Assembly: GCA_026706325.1 (NCBI GenBank)
Contig: JAPOYZ010000500.1
Location: 1 to 11,253 of the forward strand
Direction of reading: 5' to 3'
Length of the DNA: 11,253 bases
Source: Candidatus Aminicenantota bacterium
Lineage (GTDB): Bacteria; Acidobacteriota; UBA6911; RPQK01; JAJDTT01
Shown: positions 6,492-11,253 of the stretch, piece by piece
Position numbering within the stretch: the stretch's first letter is position 1
Layout: the number at the start of each line of letters is the position of its first letter
Program-made: the position numbers and the translations under genes
The notes under the pieces: generated by a model
Database searches by the model: none
Seen by the model: the letters and a program-made list of their open reading frames with translations, nothing else
What the model was told of the DNA's origin: nothing

Positions 6492-6652
6492 CGTCCACTC
6501 GAACTCCCTGGCGGTTGCGATTCCGACCGGCAGCGCACTCTTCGAACCGCTTCGATTCCTGGTTTTCGCCGGGGCGCCATGATGGAACAGAACCTGTCCG
6601 AGATCAACACTCGTGCACGTATTGAGGCACGACCTGCCGGCTGCGGACGTCA

Positions 6653-6682
6653 TTGCCTGATATCAGTCTTCCTTGCTATAGT
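6653..6682 (+). promoter_or_regulatory. Sigma70-like promoter of the ferredoxin gene
   Basis: TTGCCT (6653-6658) and TATAGT (6677-6682) are separated by 18 bp. The second box is 5/6 to TATAAT. It lies 37 bp upstream of the ferredoxin ATG, which itself has AAGGAG (6706-6711) 7 bp ahead. Confidence 0.55.
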
Positions 6683-6718
6683 GGCGCCCTCAACGGGTCC
6701 AGCAGAAGGAGCACGAGA

Positions 6719-7084
6719 ATGACCTACATTGTGACCGAAAGATGCGTCGACAACCGCTACACCGACTGTGTCGCCGACTGTCCAGTCGACTGCTTTTACG
6801 AGATCGAAGATCCGCACATGCTGATCATCAATCCGGACGAGTGCATCGACTGCGACGCCTGCGTCTCGTTGTGCCCGGTCAACGCCATCTACCCCGAGTC
6901 CGAGGTGCCGGAAGAGTACGACGAGTGGATCGATATGAACGACCCGGAACTCTGCACCGACGATAACCGGATCACCGATACGGACGCGCCGCTGGACACG
7001 GCCATCACCATCGAAGAGGTCAAGGAAAGGGAGGAAGAGGATTTCGGCGAGGCACTGGAGGATCCATCCAGCGCCGCACACTGA
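6719..7084 (+). CDS. Seven-iron ferredoxin ([3Fe-4S][4Fe-4S], FdxA-like)
   Basis: Small acidic electron carrier of 121 residues. The N-terminal 'RCVDNRYTDCVADCPVDCF' gives C9, C17, C21 and C25. The usual second cysteine of an 8Fe site is replaced by Asn12, which indicates a [3Fe-4S] cluster bound by C9, C17 and C52. The 'ECIDCDACVSLCP' motif gives C42, C45 and C48, which with C21 would hold the [4Fe-4S] cluster. C25 corresponds to the extra free Cys of Azotobacter FdI-type proteins. The C-terminal half (about 58-121) is Glu/Asp-rich with no cluster motif, including 'VKEREEEDFGEALED'. The ATG at 6719 has a good Shine-Dalgarno and sits at the conserved 'MTYIVT' start; an upstream in-frame extension to 6653 covers the promoter and is rejected. 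It is transcribed alone, divergently from the chelatase-like gene. Confidence 0.93.
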   Translation: MTYIVTERCVDNRYTDCVADCPVDCFYEIEDPHMLIINPDECIDCDACVSLCPVNAIYPESEVPEEYDEWIDMNDPELCTDDNRITDTDAPLDTAITIEEVKEREEEDFGEALEDPSSAAH

Positions 7085-7391
7085 ATGCTTCCCCTGTCTG
7101 TTCAAGGGTCGATTCCGGCTTCCCGGACCGCCTGTTGCCTGAGGTCCGCAGGGATCGGGAGGAGGTCATTCGAAGAGTTTCGGGAGCCGGTAAACAACCG
7201 CCTGCGCTCCCGGCCCCAAGTCGAATTCATTCCAGGCTCCGCCCGGCCGAAGGCCGAGCTTCGCGGTACCCGGCTCCGAGGCGGCAGACATATTGCCCCC
7301 CCTCTCCACCATTCGGAATTCTTTTTGACCCTGCGGGACCCCAATCCCATCCCTGCGTCAGGTCCAATCTCGTCCGGAGGTGCAACCTTGA
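7085..7391. other. Non-coding stretch downstream of the ferredoxin gene
   Basis: About 307 bp without a convincing gene; the open frames here show no family resemblance. It holds a hairpin CGGACC...GGTCCG (7124-7148) and a short one CGGCC-GAA-GGCCG (7244-7256), either of which might end ferredoxin transcription, though neither is followed by a T-run. Its last three bases TGA (7389-7391) are the boundary of repeat copy B. Confidence 0.5.
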
Positions 7392-7549
7392 CAGCCCGTG
7401 GTAAAAGTCCTCACGGCATTCGACCGTCCCTGCACAGGCGCGGACGGCGTTGCGATTCGGGCACCTACTCCCGGTATGCGCGCCGTAAGCGCCTTGTCCG
7501 GCGGGCGCAGGATCGGTCTCGGTGCTCGCGGGACTTTCACCACGGACTG
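7392..7549 (+). repeat. 158-bp palindromic MITE-like repeat, copy B
   Basis: Same length and ends as copies A and C (CAGCCCGTGGTAAAAGTC at 7392-7409; GACTTTCACCACGGACTG at 7532-7549). Hand alignment to copy C gives 9 differences in 158 positions, six of them clustered between about 7454 and 7465 near the palindrome centre. TG at 7389-7390 and TG at 7551-7552 flank it as a possible 2-bp target duplication. It ends 66 bp before the aldolase gene and may contribute to that gene's leader. Confidence 0.9.
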
Positions 7550-7615
7550 CTGAGGTCCGGTCGTAGTAGACTGGCCGGAAGGAGCGCCGACCGGCTGACA
7601 GGAGACAACTAAGCG

Positions 7616-8419
7616 ATGAAACGGAACAAGCTGAGAGAGGCTCTGAAGGCCGGAAGGCCCACGGTCGGGACCCACATCCACAGTTCCTGGCCGTCGGTGG
7701 TGGAGATCATCGGCCATACGGGAGTCTTCGACTACATCGAATTCGTTGCGGAGTACGCTCCATTCGACCTCTTCTCCCTGGAAAACGTGTGCCGGGCGGC
7801 AGAATTGCTGGGGCTTTCCTCCATGATCAAGCTGGACCAGGAACCCCGGCGTTTTCTGGCTCAACGGTCCATCGGCGCCGGATTCGACAGTGTCCTTTTC
7901 GCCGACTGCCGGAATCCGGATGACGTGCGGGAGTGCATCCGGGCGGTCAAGCCGGAAACTCCCGACGCCGGCGGCTACCACGGCGTCGGCGTGCGCCGGA
8001 GCAGCTACGTGCATGGTTCCGGACAACCGGATTACCCTCAGCAGTTGGACGACGTGGTGATCGCGTTCATGATCGAAAAGCGCACCGCGGTCGATGCTCT
8101 CGACGAGATCCTTGCCCTGGGAGGGGTGGACATGGTCCAGTGGGGTCCCGCCGACTACGCTCTGAGCATCGGCCGCCCCGGCGAGTTTGATGCGCCCGAC
8201 GTCCGGGAAACGGAGCGGAGGGTGATCGCCACCTGCCTGGAAGCAGGGGTTCCGCCCCGTGCGGAGATCGAGAGCGTGGACCGGGCCAAGTACTACCTGG
8301 ATCTGGGCGTTCGCCACTTCTGCATGGGGACCGACGTCATGATTCTGTATCAGTTTCTGAGAGACCAGGGAGAGAAGCTCCAGGACGAGCTTGGCGAGAC
8401 GCTCGGGAAAGCGCCGTAA
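7616..8419 (+). CDS. HpcH/HpaI-family aldolase (2,4-dihydroxyhept-2-ene-1,7-dioate aldolase-like)
   Basis: TIM-barrel class II pyruvate aldolase family, 267 residues. Family marks are 'GTHIHSSWPSVVEIIG' (18-33), 'AQRSIGAGFDSVLFAD' (82-97), and the metal-ligand region with E154 ('FMIEKRTAV') and D180 ('WGPADYALSIG'), which match the E149/D175 pair of E. coli HpaI. Two positions differ. The segment equivalent to 'EHAP' reads E46-Y47-A48-P49, so the catalytic His is Tyr, and the Arg that binds the pyruvate carboxylate appears to be Lys72 ('MIKLDQEP'). These changes may define a subfamily with another substrate or activity. The ATG at 7616 is preceded by AGGAGA (7600-7605). A cytochrome c peroxidase gene follows after 79 bp on the same strand. 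Confidence 0.85.
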   Translation: MKRNKLREALKAGRPTVGTHIHSSWPSVVEIIGHTGVFDYIEFVAEYAPFDLFSLENVCRAAELLGLSSMIKLDQEPRRFLAQRSIGAGFDSVLFADCRNPDDVRECIRAVKPETPDAGGYHGVGVRRSSYVHGSGQPDYPQQLDDVVIAFMIEKRTAVDALDEILALGGVDMVQWGPADYALSIGRPGEFDAPDVRETERRVIATCLEAGVPPRAEIESVDRAKYYLDLGVRHFCMGTDVMILYQFLRDQGEKLQDELGETLGKAP

Positions 8420-8498
8420 GGGATTCGACCCTCCCGGCGACGGCGCATCCGGGGGGCGAGGTAAATTGCTGGCCGTTACAGACACACGGGAGGAGACA

Positions 8499-9575
8499 AT
8501 GCATCGATCCACATCCGTAACTCCAAGTCGCCGGTACTCTTGGGCCCTGACCATCACTCTCCTGGCCGGCCTGTGGGGATGCGCCCCGGCCCCGCCGCCC
8601 CCCGCCGAGGAACCGGCCCCGCAGTGGCCCGAGTTGGCGGGCTACGAGGCCATGTCCATCCCCGAGGACAACCCCATGACGGTGGCCAAGATCGAATTGG
8701 GGAAACAGCTCTACTACGACCCCCGGCTCAGCGGAGACGGCGTTCGGTCATGCTACGGCTGCCACCTGAAGGAAAACGGCCTGACCGACGGCAAGCCCGT
8801 CGCCATCGGGGCTTTCGACAAGACCCTGACCCGGTCCAGCCCGACTCTGTGGAACATCGGATACCACTCCGAGCTCTACTGGGACGGCCGCACCAAGGGG
8901 TTGGAAGCCCAGGTGAAGGGCGCCTGGCGCGGTGGAAACATGGGCGCCTCGGGCAAGGACGGCGCCCCCAGCATGGACGACGTCTGCGCCAAGCTGAACG
9001 AGATCCCCGGCTACAAGGAGCAGTTCCAGGCAATCTTCGGCGGCGAAGCCAATCCGGACCGCGTCGCCCAGGCCGTGGCCTCGTTCATGCGGACCATCGT
9101 CGCCGTGGGCTCTCCCTGGGTCCGTTTCCGGGAAGGCGACGAATCGGCTCTGAGTGAAGCGGCCCGGCGCGGATACACCATTTTCAGCGAAAAGGCCAAG
9201 TGCACCAACTGCCACGACGGCCTGCTCCTGACCGACCTCCAGTACCACAACGTGGGCATCGGAATGGACGCCGAGTCGCCTGACATCGGCCGGGCCAAGG
9301 TCTCCGGCGAAGAAAAGGACACGGGCGCCTTCAAGACACCCACCTTACTTGACATCGCGGAATCGGCGCCATATTTCCACGACGGGAGCGCGGCCACTCT
9401 GGAAGAGGCCGTGGACGTGATGCTGGGCGGCGGCAAGCCGAACCAGTGGCTGGACGAGGAGAACCTCCGGGAGGCCAAGGAAGCTGAGTTGACCGAAGAG
9501 GAAGTGGCCGACCTCCTGGCCTTCCTGCGAGAGCTCGACGTCGACTACGACGTCAACCCGCCGGAGCTGCCGTGA
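8499..9575 (+). CDS. Di-haem cytochrome c peroxidase (MauG/CcpA family), probable lipoprotein
   Basis: Exported protein of 358 residues with two c-type haem sites, CYGCH (85-89) and CTNCH (235-239). Typical family blocks are 'GKQLYYDPRLSGDG' (68-81), 'RSSPTLWNIGYHSELYWDGR' (112-131) and 'FKTPTLLDIAESAPYFHDGS' (278-297). The N-terminus has 'WALTITLLAGLWGC', a signal peptide with a lipobox-like end, so Cys28 may be lipidated; Trp at -2 is unusual. A Pro/Ala/Glu-rich linker follows (29-45). Such enzymes reduce H2O2 with electrons from cytochromes or, in MauG relatives, oxidise other substrates. The ATG at 8499 lies 5 bp after GGAGG (8489-8493); the in-frame extension upstream to 8391 overlaps the aldolase gene and is rejected. 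Its TGA stop (9573-9575) is shared with the edge of repeat copy C. Confidence 0.93.
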   Translation: MHRSTSVTPSRRYSWALTITLLAGLWGCAPAPPPPAEEPAPQWPELAGYEAMSIPEDNPMTVAKIELGKQLYYDPRLSGDGVRSCYGCHLKENGLTDGKPVAIGAFDKTLTRSSPTLWNIGYHSELYWDGRTKGLEAQVKGAWRGGNMGASGKDGAPSMDDVCAKLNEIPGYKEQFQAIFGGEANPDRVAQAVASFMRTIVAVGSPWVRFREGDESALSEAARRGYTIFSEKAKCTNCHDGLLLTDLQYHNVGIGMDAESPDIGRAKVSGEEKDTGAFKTPTLLDIAESAPYFHDGSAATLEEAVDVMLGGGKPNQWLDEENLREAKEAELTEEEVADLLAFLRELDVDYDVNPPELP

Positions 9576-9733
9576 CAGCCCGTGGCAAAAGTCATCACGG
9601 CATTCGACCGTCCCTGCACAGGCGCGGACGGCGTTGCTATGGGCCCACATACTCCCGGTATGCGCGCCGTAAGCGCCTTGTCCGGCGGGCGCAGGAACGG
9701 TCTCGGTGCTCGCGGGACTTTCACCACGGACTG
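9576..9733 (+). repeat. 158-bp palindromic MITE-like repeat, copy C
   Basis: Ends are CAGCCCGTGGCAAAAGTC (9576-9593) and GACTTTCACCACGGACTG (9716-9733). The centre is a perfect hairpin tip CATAC-TCCCG-GTATG (9648-9662), within 1 bp of the element midpoint, and matching blocks (GACCGT.CCTGC, GGAC) occur at mirrored positions. The whole element therefore can fold as one long imperfect hairpin. With A9575 and T9734 it is flanked by TG (9573-9574) and TG (9735-9736). It sits between two convergent genes and takes part in the stop codons of both. Confidence 0.9.
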
Positions 9734-10530
9734 TTGACCGGCGGCGAGAGCAGGCAGTCGTCGTTCAGCGGAACGATGGGCGTGAAGTCCCGGTGAGCGA
9801 TCCACTCGGGCCGTTTGAACCTGCGGATGTGGTTGCTCACCTCGCAGAGGCTCAGATAGACGATGGTCCGGTTCCAGGGGCTGATGTTGGGCGGGCTGGC
9901 GTGGACCAGGTTTCCGTGGAACATGATCACGGATCCGGGCGGCCCCAGCGGAACCTCGATCCCTCCCTCATCGGCCAACCGGGTGATGGTCGCCCGATCC
10001 AGCGTCCAAAGCGGGTAGCTCGTACTCGCCAGGTCGTGTCCCGCCTGCAGGACGCCCAGCTTGTGACTTCCCGGAATGAACATGAGGGGACCGTTGGCCG
10101 CAGTCACTTCGTCCAGGAAGACCGCGATGTTCATGGCGCGGGCCTCCGGCATGTGGTCGTCCCGTTTCCAGGTCCCGTAGTCCTGATGCCATTGCCAGAC
10201 GTCGCCGTCGAAGGCGGCCTTGGCGTTGACCTTGTATTGGTGCATGTACACCGGACCGCCCAGGATCTGCATGACCGGCTCGATGAGCCGGGGATGGGCC
10301 CCCAGGAGGCGGAACGGCTCGCTGTAGGTGTGGGCGGCAAAGGCCGTCCGGGCGGCGCCGCTGCTCTCCCGCCAGACTTCGGGCCGGTCCAGCTTGTAGA
10401 TTCGCCGCGCCTCCTTCCGCAACGGCGCCACCTCCTCCACCTTGAACCGGCCGGGCAGAAAGAGGAACCCGTTATTGCGGAAGGCTTCAAACTGTCGACG
10501 GGTGAGTCTCATCTGAGTGAAATCTACCAT
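9721..10530 (-). CDS. Phytanoyl-CoA dioxygenase (PhyH) family protein, EctD-like
   Basis: Fe(II)/2-oxoglutarate oxygenase of 269 residues from ATG 10530. The iron triad is H115 and D117 ('WQWHQDYGTW') plus H210 ('GNLVHASPPNIS'); R221 ('NRTIVYLSL') is placed to bind 2-oxoglutarate. The segment 'WHQDYGTWKRDDHMPEARA' and 'GPLMFIPGSHK' (147-157) resemble ectoine hydroxylase EctD (consensus like WHSDFETWH.EDGMP..RA), but the Ser, Phe and Glu of that signature are changed, so ectoine need not be the substrate. No ectoine synthesis genes are in the window. The start at 10530 is preferred to the open extension up to 10608; a second possible Met is at 10512. The last residues (N-S-P-W) and the TGA stop lie inside repeat copy C, showing C-terminal remodelling by insertion. 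Confidence 0.87.
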   Translation of the reverse strand: MVDFTQMRLTRRQFEAFRNNGFLFLPGRFKVEEVAPLRKEARRIYKLDRPEVWRESSGAARTAFAAHTYSEPFRLLGAHPRLIEPVMQILGGPVYMHQYKVNAKAAFDGDVWQWHQDYGTWKRDDHMPEARAMNIAVFLDEVTAANGPLMFIPGSHKLGVLQAGHDLASTSYPLWTLDRATITRLADEGGIEVPLGPPGSVIMFHGNLVHASPPNISPWNRTIVYLSLCEVSNHIRRFKRPEWIAHRDFTPIVPLNDDCLLSPPVNSPW

Positions 10531-10643
10531 AGATCCCGGGGAAGCGGCACGGCCCGCCGCAGACAGGAGAGGCGGGACCCGGCAGGTGCCGGCAGCGGAT
10601 CCGGCCATCCCGCCATCACCACGGCCTGAGCACAGGAGGAGTC
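10531..10643. other. Divergent intergenic region between the PhyH-like gene and hflX
   Basis: 113 bp that must hold control elements for both genes. A small hairpin CCGGC-AGGT-GCCGG (10579-10592) and two AGGAG-like stretches (10565-10569 and 10634-10638) are visible. No clear -35/-10 pair was found on either strand. Confidence 0.4.
10634..10639 (+). promoter_or_regulatory. Shine-Dalgarno AGGAGG of hflX (marks a non-canonical start)
   Basis: A perfect AGGAGG in front of the conserved HflX sequence. The only codons in the hflX frame at a workable distance are GTC (10641) and ATC (10644); no ATG, GTG or TTG is in frame until ATG 10701, which lies inside the conserved region. Confidence 0.55.
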
Positions 10644-11253
10644 ATCTCCAAGCATCCCATCAGCGGAAATGTCCAAGGCATCCGGGCCTCTCAACGGCGG
10701 ATGCTCGAGCGGACCTACCGCCGCCGTGTCCCTCCACAGCAGGCCGTGACCCCCGAGCTGGCGCGGCATCTCACCACCGCCTCCCACGACCTGGGCCGGG
10801 AAGTCGGGGTCCTGATCGGCCGCGACGGCATCGTGCGTAACGTGATCGTCGGCAACGCCAGGGGACTCATGCTGCCGGACATCGGCCGTCTCCGCGGCGG
10901 GACCGGGCGATTTCGCGGTCTGCGGCTGCTCCACACGCGCCTCCGCGGTTCGGTTCTCAACCGCGACGACCTGAACGACCTGGTGCTGCTCCGCCTCGAT
11001 CTGGTCGCCGTCATCGAAGTGTTGGACGGCGGGTGGCCGGGAAGGCTGGAAGCCGCCTACCTCGATCCCGGGTCCCTGGCCGGCAGCGGCAACGGGGAGA
11101 CGGCGGCCGAACCCTTCGTGAGAATCCGATCCCGTTCGGTGCATGACCTGGAGCTGGATTTCCAGGCCACGATCCGGGCGCTGGAGCGGGAGTTCGCCCG
11201 CCTGGCCCGGAGGACCCGGGGACCGAAAGGCGCCGAGCGGGTCATGGTCGTCG
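10644..11253 (+). CDS. hflX: GTPase HflX, N-terminal domain (3' partial; non-canonical start proposed)
   Basis: The frame runs off the right edge. Visible are about 203 codons of the HflX N-terminal region: 'ISGNVQGIRASQRRMLERTY' (about 6-25), 'VTPELARHLTTASHDLGREV' (about 35-54), 'GVLIGRDGIVRNVIVGNA', 'LPDIGRLRGGTGRFRGLRLL', 'LNDLVLLRLDLVAVIEV', and the start of the linker helix 'LEREFARLARR'. The P-loop GTPase domain would follow beyond the window. HflX is a ribosome-associated GTPase that splits stalled 70S ribosomes after stress. The start is uncertain: the frame is open from 10533 but lacks ATG/GTG/TTG before 10701, while a perfect AGGAGG (10634-10639) points to ATC at 10644, four bases later. 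Alternatives are CTG 10626, a shortened protein from 10701, or a sequencing error. The 'RRRVPP' segment and residue order fit the longer N-terminal HflX type. Confidence 0.85.
   Translation, partial: MSKHPISGNVQGIRASQRRMLERTYRRRVPPQQAVTPELARHLTTASHDLGREVGVLIGRDGIVRNVIVGNARGLMLPDIGRLRGGTGRFRGLRLLHTRLRGSVLNRDDLNDLVLLRLDLVAVIEVLDGGWPGRLEAAYLDPGSLAGSGNGETAAEPFVRIRSRSVHDLELDFQATIRALEREFARLARRTRGPKGAERVMVV

Noticed and set aside
5541..6722. Plus-strand open frame of 393 codons opposite the chelatase-like gene
   Set aside because: No family resemblance; the opposite strand has a signal peptide, HG motifs and a tight operon partner.
7098..7132. tRNA 3'-end-like sequence 'GGGTCGATTCC' downstream of the ferredoxin gene (possible att remnant)
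   Set aside because: The T-stem does not pair and no acceptor strand or integrase gene is present.
7102..7350. Minus-strand open frame of 82 codons in the gap after the ferredoxin gene
   Set aside because: No recognisable motif, low-complexity Arg/Ser-rich composition and no ribosome site; could be a decayed remnant but cannot be supported.
7574..7595. Hairpin GCCGG...CCGGC enclosing AAGGAG upstream of the aldolase gene (possible riboswitch-like leader)
   Set aside because: The functional Shine-Dalgarno AGGAGA (7600-7605) lies outside the stem, and no alternative structure was evident.
1..11253. CRISPR array, prophage, integron or toxin-antitoxin system
   Set aside because: No short regularly spaced repeats, integrase, phage or toxin-like genes were found; the three 158-bp repeats are dispersed and palindromic.

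Overview
The window is a GC-rich (by eye roughly 63-65 %) bacterial chromosomal segment. It has compact operons, one TTG start, c-type cytochrome, ferredoxin and HflX genes, and a dispersed palindromic repeat. It looks like an uncultivated or environmental Gram-negative lineage. An Acidobacteriota-like origin fits the gene content, but nothing in the sequence proves the phylum.

Layout. (1) 1-4864, + strand: an Opp/Dpp-type ABC importer operon in canonical order: C-terminus of a family-5 solute-binding protein, permease B, permease C, ATPase D, ATPase F. The membrane and ATPase genes overlap or sit 3-5 bp apart. The binding-protein and permease genes are separated by 257 bp carrying repeat copy A. 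(2) 4929-5207, - strand: tRNA-Glu(TTC) and tRNA-Arg(CCG) behind a sigma70-like promoter, convergent with the ABC operon. (3) 5287-6491, - strand: an exported CbiX/sirohydrochlorin-chelatase-like protein with a His-rich loop, followed 5 bp later by a small membrane zinc-ribbon protein. (4) 6653-7084, + strand: a promoter and a seven-iron ferredoxin, divergent from block 3. (5) 7085-7391: no convincing gene, then repeat copy B. (6) 7616-9575, + strand: an HpaI/HpcH-type aldolase with altered active-site positions, then a di-haem cytochrome c peroxidase-family lipoprotein. (7) Repeat copy C. (8) 9721-10530, - strand: an EctD-like phytanoyl-CoA dioxygenase-family protein whose last codons and stop lie inside repeat C. 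(9) 10644-11253, + strand: N-terminal part of the GTPase HflX, without a canonical start codon.

Most notable is a family of three 158-160 bp nearly full-length palindromic elements at 353-510 (inverted), 7392-7549 and 9576-9733. They are 94-98 % identical by hand alignment, have imperfect 18-bp terminal inverted repeats, and are flanked by 2-bp direct duplications (TA or TG). Two of the three sit inside the stop codon of the upstream gene: the host keeps the T-A or T-G and the element's terminal purine completes the stop. Copy C also supplies the C-terminus and stop of the convergent dioxygenase gene. No transposase is present, so the element looks like a non-autonomous MITE-like mobile palindrome or a structured intergenic element that lands harmlessly at gene ends. 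A second unexplained signal is a set of three GTCC/GGAC dyads with 20-bp period at 3721-3780, in the non-conserved 3' tail of ATPase D just before ATPase F.
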